A DNA stretch of 64,000 nucleotides, from assembly GCF_900102265.1 (NCBI RefSeq), contig NZ_FNBH01000005.1, positions 124,001 through 188,000 on the forward strand. Direction: 5' to 3'. A program made the translations under genes and the position numbers. This document shows, piece after piece, positions 44,523 to 53,732 of the stretch (position 1 is its first letter; the number at the start of each line of letters is the position of its first letter). This stretch comes from Epilithonimonas hungarica. Its GTDB lineage: Bacteria; Bacteroidota; Bacteroidia; Flavobacteriales; Weeksellaceae. A model generated the notes under the pieces. That model saw nothing but the letters and a program-made list of their open reading frames with translations, searched no databases and was not told where the DNA came from.

Positions 44523-44549
44523 AACTTTACTTTAGATGGGAGTAAAGTT
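44523..44549 (-). promoter_or_regulatory. hairpin in the rpsB leader
   Basis: AACTTTACT and AGTAAAGTT form a 9-bp perfect stem with a 9-base loop, 44-70 bases upstream of the rpsB ATG. No T-run follows on the minus strand, so a regulatory RNA structure is more likely than a terminator. Confidence 0.45.
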
Positions 44550-44652
44550 TGGATGCTAAACATAACGGGCAATATTTTTTGGTTAGATAATAGACTTCAG
44601 AAATAAGACAATCGATAAAATATCTGACGTCCGATCTGATGTCCGAAAAAAA

Positions 44653-45039
44653 TTAACGTTTTGAGAATTGGAATCTCTTTCTCGCTTTTTTCTGACCTGG
44701 TTTCTTTCTTTCTACCATTCTTGCATCTCTAGTCAACAATCCGTGTGGCTTAAGAGCCAATCTGAATTCTTCGTTGATCTCGCATAGCGCTCTAGAAACA
44801 CCAAGTCTGATAGCTTCTGCCTGACCAGTGATCCCTCCTCCAAAAACATTAACAGTTAAGTCATATTGACCTAAAGTTTCTGTTAACAAAAATGGCTGAT
44901 TCACTTTATAAACCAAAACATCCGTACAGAAATAAGTTTTAGCATCTTTACCGTTTATAGTGATGTTACCAGTTCCTGGCTTCACATAAACTCTTGCAAC
45001 AGAAGTTTTTCTTCTTCCGATTTTGTGTACTATAGACAT
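44653..45039 (-). CDS. rpsI: 30S ribosomal protein S9
   Basis: A 128-residue S9. The N-terminal [39 protein letters not shown] and the basic C-terminus [19 protein letters not shown] are diagnostic. It lies five bases downstream of rplM in the conserved rplM-rpsI pair. Confidence 0.98.
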   Translation of the reverse strand: MSIVHKIGRRKTSVARVYVKPGTGNITINGKDAKTYFCTDVLVYKVNQPFLLTETLGQYDLTVNVFGGGITGQAEAIRLGVSRALCEINEEFRLALKPHGLLTRDARMVERKKPGQKKARKRFQFSKR

Positions 45040-45044
45040 ATCAA

Positions 45045-45500
45045 TTATTTAAATTCGTTAACATTGATTACTTTTGGCTGTTGAGCTTCGTGTTTGTGCT
45101 CTGTTCCTTCATATAAATAAAGGTTCTTGAATAAAGCCGAACCTAATCTGTTTTTAGGAAGCATCCCTTTCACAGATCTTTCTAATACTTTAAGAGCATC
45201 TTTTTTTCTAAGCTCATCAGCAGTCATAGACTTCTGACCTCCTGGATATCCAGTGTGCCAAATGTAAGTTTTGTCTGCCCACTTGTTTCCGGAAAGTGTA
45301 ACTTTCCCAGCGTTCAAAACGATCACGTTGTCTCCACAATCTACGTGTGGCGTGTAATTCGTTTTGTGCTTACCTCTCAAAATCTTTGCAACGGTAGAAG
45401 CTAGTCTTCCCAACGGTTGCTCAGCAGCGTCTACAACAACCCATTCTTTATTTGCTGTAGCCTTGTTTGCCGATACTGTTTTGTAACTTAATGTATTCAC
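45045..45500 (-). CDS. rplM: 50S ribosomal protein L13
   Basis: A 151-residue L13. [29 protein letters not shown], the [19 protein letters not shown] region and [11 protein letters not shown] are family signatures. It starts the ribosomal run. A TACCTTTG -7 box is on the minus strand at 45546-45553, about 46 bases upstream. Confidence 0.98.
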   Translation of the reverse strand: MNTLSYKTVSANKATANKEWVVVDAAEQPLGRLASTVAKILRGKHKTNYTPHVDCGDNVIVLNAGKVTLSGNKWADKTYIWHTGYPGGQKSMTADELRKKDALKVLERSVKGMLPKNRLGSALFKNLYLYEGTEHKHEAQQPKVINVNEFK

Positions 45501-45717
45501 AATTTATCGTTTACGATTAAACATAATTTTCCCTCAAAGGGTGTGCAAAGGTATGAATTTTTTCTCGGATGAAAAATTTTCCCCGGAAAAATATTTTAAT
45601 TTTCTGCAAATTAGCAAGTTAACGAATCATTAATTGACTGAAAACTTTCTGAAATTTGTCAAAATAAGCTTTATTTATAATTCGAGTTTTTTATATTTTT
45701 GAGGAAAATTCTATAAA

Positions 45718-46815
45718 ATGAGCCACGGAAAACTTAGAGAAGAGAAAGACTGCCTTAATTGCGGACATATTGTTGAAGAACATTACTGCCCGCATTGTGG
45801 ACAACAAAACATAGAAACAAGACAGCCCTTTCATTATCTCTTCACCCATTTTATAGAAGACTTTACCCATTATGACGGGCAATTTTGGGGGACTCTTAAA
45901 AATCTGCTGTTCAAACCCGGGAAACTGACGACTACTTATCTCGAAGGTAAAAGGCAAAAATTTGTTCCGCCTGTTAAGCTTTACATTTTCATCAGTTTCA
46001 TAACTTTTTTCCTTTTTGCTGTTTTCCCTCCATTCTCTATTGATTTTGAAGGTAAAAAAAACGCTGAAAAAGAAAAGACAATCTCACTGAACAGACTTGC
46101 AGAAACTTCGGAAAAGCTTGACAGCATCAGAACGGAAGAAAAAATGAAAGGAACAGATTCTGTGACAATTAGTAAGGTGAATGCTTTGCTGAAAGATTCT
46201 GCAAGATTAAGCGATATCGAAGACAGCTTTGATATGAGCAAGAAATTGGATGATGATTTTAAGTTTAATGGTTATACAAATCAAAAATCATTTGATTCTG
46301 CAAAAGCAAAAAATCCAGCGTTTTATGATTTCATCAATGTTCCTGTTGCCCATAAATTTTTTGAGCTCAAAGAAAAAGGTGTAAGCAAGGGAGAAATCCT
46401 CAAAAACCTTATTGAGATTTCATTCCATAATCTTCCAAAAGCACTTTTTATCTACTTGCCAATGTTTGCATTTTTTCTTTGGATATTCCATAACAAGAAA
46501 AAATGGTGGTATTTTGACCATGGGATCTTCACACTTCATTATTTCAGCTTCTTGTTACTGACGTTTTTATTATTTTCCTTTTTATATAAATTGACAACTG
46601 TTACACATACTTCAATCAGTATAATCATTTATTTATTGATGAATGTCTTGTTTTTCTACAGTATCATTTATTTTTTTATCGCACATTATAAGGTCTATCA
46701 TACACACGGTGTCATCAGTTTTATTATCGGAAGTATTCTATTTATGTTTAATTTCTTTGCTTTTATATTTTTGGTTATAGGTCTAGGTGTAGTCAGTTTC
46801 CTGATGATTCATTAA
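45718..46815 (+). CDS. DUF3667 membrane protein with N-terminal zinc ribbon
   Basis: A 365-residue protein. CLNCGHIVEEHYCPHCGQ near residues 12-30 is a CxxC...CxxC zinc ribbon, followed by the DUF3667 segment (FTHYDGQFWGTLKNLLFKPGKLTTTYLEGKR). Several membrane helices follow: one at about 90-110 and four in the last 130 residues. A charged, Ser/Lys-rich stretch lies between. Function is not known. A TATTTTTG -7 box is at 45694-45701. Common in Flavobacteriia. Confidence 0.9.
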   Translation: MSHGKLREEKDCLNCGHIVEEHYCPHCGQQNIETRQPFHYLFTHFIEDFTHYDGQFWGTLKNLLFKPGKLTTTYLEGKRQKFVPPVKLYIFISFITFFLFAVFPPFSIDFEGKKNAEKEKTISLNRLAETSEKLDSIRTEEKMKGTDSVTISKVNALLKDSARLSDIEDSFDMSKKLDDDFKFNGYTNQKSFDSAKAKNPAFYDFINVPVAHKFFELKEKGVSKGEILKNLIEISFHNLPKALFIYLPMFAFFLWIFHNKKKWWYFDHGIFTLHYFSFLLLTFLLFSFLYKLTTVTHTSISIIIYLLMNVLFFYSIIYFFIAHYKVYHTHGVISFIIGSILFMFNFFAFIFLVIGLGVVSFLMIH

Positions 46816-46819
46816 AAAT

Positions 46820-46852
46820 AAAAAGCCGGACTTCTATCGAGTCCGGCTTTTA
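46820..46852. terminator. bidirectional terminator
   Basis: AAAAGCCGGACT pairs with AGTCCGGCTTTT around a 7-base loop, between convergent genes. Confidence 0.92.
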
Positions 46853-46868
46853 AATTATATTTCTAAAA

Positions 46869-47201
46869 TTAATACCTCAACGATTTACTTTCCCGGAAGC
46901 TTGCAATCATATAATAGGCAACAAAAACCGTAGAGAATTTGATAATAGATGGAACGGCAGTTTCAAAATCGAAACATAGCAATCCAACAGCAACCAAGAA
47001 AACAATTCCAATCAAGGAAATCCCCATTTTCTTTGGTAAAGACCATTCCGGATGGTCAACGAAATAGGCCAATCCCCAACCAATTCCAAAAGCAGAAGCT
47101 ACATAAAGCTCCACCCAAAAGTCTGCCTGCTCCCCTGTAAAACGTCTTAAGAAAAAACTAATTAAAGTTCCGATTACAAAATACATCAGCGTTTTTACCA
47201 T
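46869..47201 (-). CDS. small membrane protein, 110 aa
   Basis: A 110-residue protein with four hydrophobic segments (about 3-20, 33-47, 58-76 and 84-102) and a positively charged C-terminus (SFRESKSLRY). I recognise no family. I use the ATG at 47201; a TACTTTTG -7 box at 47217-47224 lies just upstream and inside any longer frame. It shares the convergent terminator with the DUF3667 gene. Confidence 0.75.
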   Translation of the reverse strand: MVKTLMYFVIGTLISFFLRRFTGEQADFWVELYVASAFGIGWGLAYFVDHPEWSLPKKMGISLIGIVFLVAVGLLCFDFETAVPSIIKFSTVFVAYYMIASFRESKSLRY

Positions 47202-47331
47202 TTCAAAAAATTTTGACAAAAGTAAGAATTGTAATTTGTACAATGTGAAAGTAATGTATTAATGATCAAAATCAATCAAGTTCAAAACTCTCCTCAACAA
47301 AATTCCTTAGATTTGTGTAAATGATATTTTT

Positions 47332-48507
47332 ATGCGCGAAGTTCGGCTGAATTCTATTCTGGATAATGACTTTTATAAAATCACAATGCAAAATGCAGTC
47401 GTGAAATTATTTACCAACGAAATTGTAAAATACGAATTCATCAACCGTGGCAAACATCAGTTTCCAGAAGGTTTTGCTGAAGAACTCAGAAAGTCTGTCA
47501 ACGCAATGGCAGAACTGAAACTGACCAAGGATGAAAAAAAATATCTGAAAGTTACTTGTCCTTATCTCGCCCTTCCCTATCTCGATTTTTTGGAAGGTTT
47601 TCATTACGACCCGTCTGAAGTAAGGATCGAGCAAAACGGAAATGAACTAAAAGTTTCTGTCGAAGGTCTTTGGTACAGAACGATTCTTTGGGAAGTTCCT
47701 TTATTGGCGCTCATCAGCGAACTTCATTATGAAATGAATCATCTGGAAAGACAAACCAACGAAGAAGTCATCAATAAGACGGTCGAAAAAGCCGTACATC
47801 TTACAGAACTTGGTGTTCCGTTTGCAGAGTTTGGAACTCGACGAAGACATTCGTACAAAGTTCATAGATTGGTAATGGATGCTTTGATTCAAGACAAGAA
47901 ATCAACTTTCACCGGAACTTCGAATGTCCATTTGGCAATGCTTTACAACGTAAAACCAATTGGAACTCACGCGCATGAATGGTTTATGTTTCACGCGGCG
48001 GAATTTGGTTTCAAGATGGCGAATTCTATCGCATTGGAAAATTGGGTGGATGTTTACCGTGGCGATTTGGGTGTTGCACTTTCCGACACTTATACGACGG
48101 AAGTTTTCTTCCAGCAATTTGATAAGAAATTTGCAAAGTTGTTTGACGGCGTTCGTCACGACAGCGGTGACCCATTGGAATTTGCAGACAAAACCATTGC
48201 GCATTATCAGAAACAAGGCATCAATCCATTATTCAAATACATTATTTTCTCAGACGGTTTGAATCTCGAAAAAGTAGAAGAAATTACCAATTACTGCAGA
48301 GGAAGAATCGGAATTTCTTTCGGAATCGGAACCAATCTGACGAATGATGTCGGACTGAAACCAATGAATATCGTCATGAAGCTCATCAGCGTAAAAGGTA
48401 TCAATAATGAATGGATTCCGACAGTTAAGTTATCTGATGAAAAAGGCAAATACACCGGCGACCCGAAAATGATCGAGCTGGCGAAGGAGTTTTTGAGGAT
48501 AAAATAA
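47332..48507 (+). CDS. pncB: nicotinate phosphoribosyltransferase
   Basis: A 391-residue PncB enzyme of NAD salvage, making nicotinate mononucleotide from nicotinate and PRPP. SILDNDFYKITMQNAV at the start, FAEFGTRRRHSYKVHRLVMDAL, and SNVHLAMLYNVKPIGTHAHEWFM with the catalytic histidine are family signatures, and GVRHDSGDPLEF binds phosphate. A TAGATTTG -7 box lies at 47308-47315. It stands alone. Confidence 0.96.
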   Translation: MREVRLNSILDNDFYKITMQNAVVKLFTNEIVKYEFINRGKHQFPEGFAEELRKSVNAMAELKLTKDEKKYLKVTCPYLALPYLDFLEGFHYDPSEVRIEQNGNELKVSVEGLWYRTILWEVPLLALISELHYEMNHLERQTNEEVINKTVEKAVHLTELGVPFAEFGTRRRHSYKVHRLVMDALIQDKKSTFTGTSNVHLAMLYNVKPIGTHAHEWFMFHAAEFGFKMANSIALENWVDVYRGDLGVALSDTYTTEVFFQQFDKKFAKLFDGVRHDSGDPLEFADKTIAHYQKQGINPLFKYIIFSDGLNLEKVEEITNYCRGRIGISFGIGTNLTNDVGLKPMNIVMKLISVKGINNEWIPTVKLSDEKGKYTGDPKMIELAKEFLRIK

Positions 48508-48785
48508 TTTTTTGTTCAATTTTGTCTCTTAAATTTAATCATAAAAGAATATCCTTTTTACAGTAATCAAAATTAAAAAAACATTATTGCTAAGTATGTT
48601 TTTGTCGATTTAAAATACTGGGTATCAATTTTGTTAATTTTAATTAAAATTATTTTCAGTATCAAAAAATAATTTAATTTTACCATTAGTGAAAGTTTAA
48701 AAATAGCTATCAGGATTTGAATGAATTTTCCTTTTGGCATCAATTTTAATACTTATAAAAAACACAATATAAATTATTTTATACT

Positions 48786-49265
48786 ATGAGAAAAACAATT
48801 AAAATCGCTGCTCTTGCCCTGATGGTATCAATGACAGCCGTTTCTTGTAAAAAGAAAGTCTCTGATGCCGATTTGACATCACAGGCAACAACTGCAATCA
48901 CTGCTTATCCTGGAACTTCTGTGGAAGTGAAGGAAGGACAGGCACACTTAAGCGGAGTTTTCGCAACCGAAGCTGATAAACAGGCTGCTATCGAAGCTTT
49001 GAAAAAAGTAGAAGGTGTGAAAGATGTTCACGATATGGCAACTGTTGCACCAGTAGCAGCGTCTGTAGAAGTTAATGCTGTTGATGCAGCGGTTCTTCAG
49101 AAAGTGAATGATGCATTGAAAGACATCCCTGGTGTGAAAGCTGAAGATGTTGCAGGAACTTTGACATTGACAGGAACTACAACTTCTGCTAACGCAAGAA
49201 AAGTAAAAGAGTCTGTAGATGCACTAAAAATTGGTAAATACGATAACAAAATAACTGTTAAATAA
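48786..49265 (+). CDS. BON-domain lipoprotein
   Basis: A 159-residue lipoprotein (lipobox AVSC, Cys21) with two BON (OsmY-like) domains: residues about 30-85 and 100-159, each with the pattern of an alpha-beta hairpin ending in a VEGVKDVHD or VKAEDVAGTLTLTG strand. BON proteins bind phospholipids or stabilise the envelope, often under osmotic stress. The Ala-rich middle (VAPVAASVEVNAVDAA) links the domains. A long AT-rich 278-base leader precedes it. It is followed two bases later by an SH3b partner. Confidence 0.88.
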   Translation: MRKTIKIAALALMVSMTAVSCKKKVSDADLTSQATTAITAYPGTSVEVKEGQAHLSGVFATEADKQAAIEALKKVEGVKDVHDMATVAPVAASVEVNAVDAAVLQKVNDALKDIPGVKAEDVAGTLTLTGTTTSANARKVKESVDALKIGKYDNKITVK

Positions 49266-49267
49266 TT

Positions 49268-49684
49268 ATGAGCTTACAAGATAAATACGCAAGTGTGGTT
49301 TCTGCAGCTCAGTCTGCTGGACTTTCTGACCTTTCTGTTCAAGAGCAGGACGGTGTTTTGTACATCACAGGAAAAGCTGCAAGTAGTGCTGCAAAAGACA
49401 CAGTTTGGAATGCTTTAGGCGCAATTGACCCATCTTATACGGCAACCGATGTCAATATCGATGTTCAGGTTTCCGGATTGACTGCTGGTGCTTCTTTGAC
49501 TGTTGCAACTGATGAATCCAATCTTAATATCAGACAAGAACCTTCTACAGAAGCTTCTATTGTAGGGAAAGCTGCAAAAGGAGAAACAGTAACTTTGGTT
49601 GAGCAATCTTCAGAAGATTGGTGGAAGATCAAAACGGCTGACGGTGAAGAAGGTTATGCATACGCAAGATATTTGAAAGCTTAA
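49268..49684 (+). CDS. BON-like plus SH3b domain protein
   Basis: A 138-residue protein. Residues about 1-68 resemble a BON-like domain (YASVVSAAQSAGLSDLSVQEQDGVLYITGKA) and 75-138 a bacterial SH3 domain (SNLNIRQEPSTEASIVGKAAKGETV, SSEDWWKI, GYAYARYLKA). There is no clear signal peptide. With the upstream BON lipoprotein (two-base gap) it may form an envelope-associated pair, the SH3b part binding peptidoglycan; this is inferred. Confidence 0.85.
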   Translation: MSLQDKYASVVSAAQSAGLSDLSVQEQDGVLYITGKAASSAAKDTVWNALGAIDPSYTATDVNIDVQVSGLTAGASLTVATDESNLNIRQEPSTEASIVGKAAKGETVTLVEQSSEDWWKIKTADGEEGYAYARYLKA

Positions 49685-49707
49685 TTTCAAAACTTTAATA
49701 AAATTTG

Positions 49708-49735
49708 AAACCTCTGACTTTTCAGGGGTTTTTCT
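49708..49735 (+). terminator. terminator of the BON/SH3b pair
   Basis: AAACCTCTGA, loop CTTT, TCAGGGGTTT, then T-rich. One G-T pair. Confidence 0.75.
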
Positions 49736-49803
49736 ATTTTTGAGGTTCAGCATTTAACATTAAGTCAATTTCCAATCTAACTCCTAACTATTAAAAACTA
49801 TTG

Positions 49804-52512
49804 ATGAGAAAACTCCTATTTCTTTTTATTCTGATTTGTCTAAGACTAAATGCCCAAACGTACAACATCAACGGGAAAGTGACTGACGAGAATAACAATC
49901 CAATTGAAAACGCCACAATTTCATTAATAAAACAAAAGGATTCTACTATCATTAATTTTACCGGAACCAATAATAAAGGAAACTTTGAAATCAAGATCCC
50001 TGAGCAAAAAGAAACTTCTTTTTTACAGATCTCCGGAGATAAATTTCGTTCGCTTTCTAAAAAATTTGAAATTATTATTAAAGATGAAGAACTTGGAACC
50101 GTCAAATTAGAAAAAGATTTAATCACGAATATCGAGGAAGTCCAAATCACAGCTTCGCCGGTCAAAATCAAAAAAGACACAGTTGAGTATAATGCATCTT
50201 ATCTGAAAGTAAAACCTGACGCCAAAATAGATGAATTGCTAAAAGAGATCCCTGGCGTAGAAACTGATGCCGACGGAAAAATGACAATTAACGGACAACC
50301 TGTCAACAAAATCCTCATCAATGGAAAGCCTTTCTTCAATCGAGATGGAAGCATTGCTTTGCAGACTTATCCCGCAGACATCATCAAGAAAATTCAAATC
50401 ACGACGTCTAAAACCAAGGAAGAAGAATTTACAGGAAGAGCTCCTATTTCCGATAGCTTGACCGTGAACTTTAATATTGATGAAAAAGACAACAAAGTCA
50501 ATCTCAATAATGTGATGCTTGGCTACGGAAGCAACGACCGCTACGAGGGAACTATGTTTTTCACAAGAGCTCAAAATAATAGAAATATCGCTCTGATTGG
50601 TGCTTCCAACAACATCAACACAGCTGGGTTTTCCGTCGATAGTTTTTTTGACAATGGAACCAAAAGCAAAAACTCCGCAATAAACGGCAGCTCTGTAAAC
50701 CAAGGAATTATGAGGACCTCGATGATCGGGCTCAATTACATTGATAAAATCGGAGAGAATCTCGACTTGGAAAAATTCAGTCTGCAATATGATGATAACA
50801 ATCTGGAAACTTATTCCAAAACTTCTAGGACGACTTTTTTGCCAGAATATAAACTTGATAAAGACACGGAACGAAGTGGAAATACGGACACAAGAAAATT
50901 CAATTTCGGTACAGATACGAATTATAAAATCAATAAATCCACCAAAATCACTTTATCTATAGATTTCACAAATACCAACATAGACAGAACTAATGACAGC
51001 AAGAGTTTTACGTTTCGGGATGATGAGCAACTCAATAGCAATGTGAGCTCATCCAGAGGAAATTCTGTCAACAATAGTTTTTCTCCAAAAATTGGATTTA
51101 CCAAAAAATTTCAGAAAAACGGAAGGTCTTTTTCAGCGTATCTTAAGAATGTTTTTTCGGAAAGTAAGAATGACAATTTTAATCTTCAGGAAACCATTTT
51201 CTATCAATCTCCGGAAGACAATGATTACAGAAATCAACGCTCACAGACCAAAAACTCAAGAAATAGTTTCTTTGCAGACGTCAAATATTACGAACCAATT
51301 ACAGATTATTCCACGATTTCTATGATCGTGACTTATGATAATCAAACTCGTGATAATGAAAAAATTGTGAATGATTTTGATATTGCAAATAATCAATATT
51401 CGGTTTACAATTCTCTATTGTCCAATATTCTGAATCAAAACAGCACTTACATCAATCCTGAAATCGGTTATCATCTTAACCGTGGCAAAATATCTTTCAA
51501 CGCAAGTACGAATCTGAATATTTCTAAATTGGATGTCAGCACGATGTTTAATCTTCAGAATTCTGGATTTCAGAAAAACTTCACTTTGCCAGAATATGAT
51601 GTTAATTTTAAATATAATTTCACCAAACTTAAAAATATCCGAATCAGCAACCGAGGTAGTTACACGATTCCCACAGCTATGGAACTCAACCCTTTCCGAG
51701 ACGAGTCAAATCCGCTTTTGACTTTTCAGGGAAATAAGGATCTGAAGAGTACTTGGCAAAACTCGACCAATATTAATTTTATGGGTTCTAACATTGGTAG
51801 AACAATGAATTTTTATGTCAGATTGGAATTCAGTTATTGGGAAAATGACATTGTGGATTATTCCTATTTTGATGAGACTGGAAAACAGTTCAGTTCGTAT
51901 GCGAACATCAGCGGAAACAAAAGACTGAATCTCATTTCCAATTTTACAAAAACCATTAAATGGAACGGAAATCAGCTAAAATTAACACCAGCTTTCTCTT
52001 CTAATTTCAATTATCGAAAAGGATTTGTGGATGGTTCAGAATTCACGAATGATATTTTCAGTGTGACGCCAAGATTTAATTTAAATCTAAGACTGAAAGA
52101 CATTATCGATCTGAGAGCATCTTACAGCTACGGTTTTTCGCAGTCCCATTACACCAATTATCGTCTGGATAAAACCAAGACATCCAACAAAAATCTGAAT
52201 TTGGGAATGGTCAATTATTTTCTTGCTAATAATTTATTCATCGAAAATGATTTCAGATTCAGAGAGAATAATAATATGTCGGCAAACTTCAACAGAAAAT
52301 CTTATTTCTGGAATGCAAGTGTGAATTATCAATTTTATAAAAAACAGATGATGCTGAAATTCCGGGTTTATGACTTACTGAATCAAAGACAAAACGCTGT
52401 CACAAACATCGGCGACAATTATATCGAAGACCGGGAAGATCTGGTTCTCAGACGGTATTTTATGTTGTCATTAGTAATGAAATTCAATAAAATCGGCGGA
52501 AATAAGAGTTGA
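49804..52512 (+). CDS. outer-membrane beta-barrel protein with CarboxypepD_reg-like domain
   Basis: A 902-residue protein with a signal peptide (MRKLLFLFILICLRLNA). A carboxypeptidase-regulatory-like domain (TYNINGKVTDENNNPIENATISL) follows, then a plug-like segment (AKIDELLKEIPGVETDADGKMTINGQPVNKILINGKPFF) and a long beta-barrel of the OMP_b-brl type. It is related to TonB-dependent receptors but has no clear TonB box. The start is the ATG at 49804; a TTG one codon upstream is unlikely. The ligand is unknown. It stands alone. Confidence 0.9.
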   Translation: MRKLLFLFILICLRLNAQTYNINGKVTDENNNPIENATISLIKQKDSTIINFTGTNNKGNFEIKIPEQKETSFLQISGDKFRSLSKKFEIIIKDEELGTVKLEKDLITNIEEVQITASPVKIKKDTVEYNASYLKVKPDAKIDELLKEIPGVETDADGKMTINGQPVNKILINGKPFFNRDGSIALQTYPADIIKKIQITTSKTKEEEFTGRAPISDSLTVNFNIDEKDNKVNLNNVMLGYGSNDRYEGTMFFTRAQNNRNIALIGASNNINTAGFSVDSFFDNGTKSKNSAINGSSVNQGIMRTSMIGLNYIDKIGENLDLEKFSLQYDDNNLETYSKTSRTTFLPEYKLDKDTERSGNTDTRKFNFGTDTNYKINKSTKITLSIDFTNTNIDRTNDSKSFTFRDDEQLNSNVSSSRGNSVNNSFSPKIGFTKKFQKNGRSFSAYLKNVFSESKNDNFNLQETIFYQSPEDNDYRNQRSQTKNSRNSFFADVKYYEPITDYSTISMIVTYDNQTRDNEKIVNDFDIANNQYSVYNSLLSNILNQNSTYINPEIGYHLNRGKISFNASTNLNISKLDVSTMFNLQNSGFQKNFTLPEYDVNFKYNFTKLKNIRISNRGSYTIPTAMELNPFRDESNPLLTFQGNKDLKSTWQNSTNINFMGSNIGRTMNFYVRLEFSYWENDIVDYSYFDETGKQFSSYANISGNKRLNLISNFTKTIKWNGNQLKLTPAFSSNFNYRKGFVDGSEFTNDIFSVTPRFNLNLRLKDIIDLRASYSYGFSQSHYTNYRLDKTKTSNKNLNLGMVNYFLANNLFIENDFRFRENNNMSANFNRKSYFWNASVNYQFYKKQMMLKFRVYDLLNQRQNAVTNIGDNYIEDREDLVLRRYFMLSLVMKFNKIGGNKS

Positions 52513-52520
52513 TTCTAATC

Positions 52521-52632
52521 TAACCACATAGGCACATAAGAAAATCTAAAAAAGAAAAGACCCAGAAGTTCTAATAGCCATTTCATCTTAGTTATTTTTT
52601 GCAACAACAAAATCTACTGTACCTATGTGGTT
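52521..52632. repeat. R3 long inverted repeat
   Basis: AACCACATAGGCACATA at the left end and GTACCTATGTGGTTT at the right, enclosing about 80 bases. It fills the gap between two convergent genes. A half-copy (TCTATGTGGTTTTAAA) lies at 60131-60146. Confidence 0.75.
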
Positions 52633-52635
52633 TCA

Positions 52636-53604
52636 TCAATACAAAACCTCTTTTGTGATAATACTCTCAATATTATCCGGGTAATCCACTTCTATCCTAT
52701 TCTCAGAATTTATCCATTCCCGGATTTTGATTGGGTCAAGTTTGTCAGAATTGGCAATTCCCATTTTGTGAAGTGCAAACGCATTACATTCCTGTTCGTA
52801 TTGATTTTCAATCGGGATAACGAATAATTTCTTATTCATAAAAAGAGCTTCTGCAGGTGTTTCGAAGCCTGCATTACAAAGAATTCCTTCACAAGTTTCA
52901 AAGAATTCCAAATACCTGTTCTCATCTATCGGGAAAATCTCAACATTGTTGAACTTCTGATGTTGCTTGGCATATTTGGAAAAAACTTTCCATTGAACAT
53001 CAATTCTCGTCAGGAAATTAGTGATGACCTCATCCGAAAAGCTTGGAAGATAAACCAGATAATGACCTTTGTTTTCGGGATTTAGCTTTCTGATCTTTTG
53101 TCTGATGACCGGCTTTTTGATATGCGAATTATAATTTTCAAAATGAAACCCGATTTTCTTTTCACAAGGCACATAATGTTTCAGAATAAAATCCCCGAAC
53201 CAATCTTTCTTCTCTGGCTTCGGTGTTTCTTTGAAAGTTAAAGAAGCTTGATGGCTCAGTTCTACAATTGGTAAATTTCTCAATTTCGCCGACCAACCTG
53301 TCAAAGGTTCAAAATCATTGATGATCAGATCATACGCACTTAAATCCAAATCCTTAATCACTTTCGCAGCTTTGCAAAAATTATTTTCAAAAAACGTTTT
53401 CTTGTAAGACAAACCGCCAGTTTTATTATAAAGCAAAGAAATCCCTTTGAAACGAAAATCAATATCAAAATCCGACTTCAGTTGGGTCTGATGTCCACTG
53501 ATTAAAGTATCCACAAGCGCGTGTTTTTTCAGAATGGGAATGATTTCCTGAGCTCTTGCAAGATGTCCGTTTCCTGTGCCTTGGAAGGCGTATAATATTT
53601 TCAT
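52636..53604 (-). CDS. glycosyltransferase (MurG/GT28-like)
   Basis: A 322-residue GT-B protein. The N-terminus KILYAFQGTGNGHLARAQEIIPILKK has the GxGNGH loop of MurG-type and UDP-sugar transferases, and the C-terminal CEGILCNAGFETPAEALFMNKKLFVIPI is the donor-site region with the conserved glutamate. Its place 125 bases after the LpxH-like gene suggests a lipid or envelope glycan substrate. The acceptor is unknown. Confidence 0.87.
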   Translation of the reverse strand: MKILYAFQGTGNGHLARAQEIIPILKKHALVDTLISGHQTQLKSDFDIDFRFKGISLLYNKTGGLSYKKTFFENNFCKAAKVIKDLDLSAYDLIINDFEPLTGWSAKLRNLPIVELSHQASLTFKETPKPEKKDWFGDFILKHYVPCEKKIGFHFENYNSHIKKPVIRQKIRKLNPENKGHYLVYLPSFSDEVITNFLTRIDVQWKVFSKYAKQHQKFNNVEIFPIDENRYLEFFETCEGILCNAGFETPAEALFMNKKLFVIPIENQYEQECNAFALHKMGIANSDKLDPIKIREWINSENRIEVDYPDNIESIITKEVLY

Positions 53605-53650
53605 ATTGCTTTAAAAAAATTTAAATATTTGTGTTTTTATAATTTTAAAA

Positions 53651-53732
53651 TAGACATTTCGACAAGCTCAGTATGACAATTTTAACAACAATTATTTTAG
53701 CAGTGTCACTCTGAGGTTCTCGAAGACTTTTA
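53651..53732. repeat. R2 units as an inverted pair
   Basis: GACATTTCGACAAGCTCAGT then ATGACA (53653-53678) faces TGTCACTCTGAGGTTCTCGA then AGACTTTTAA (53703-53732). The second unit supplies the stop codon of the phosphoesterase gene. Confidence 0.75.

Noticed and set aside
50239-50787. 182-codon open frame opposite the beta-barrel gene
   Set aside because: Antisense shadow; the plus-strand protein has clear domains across the whole stretch.
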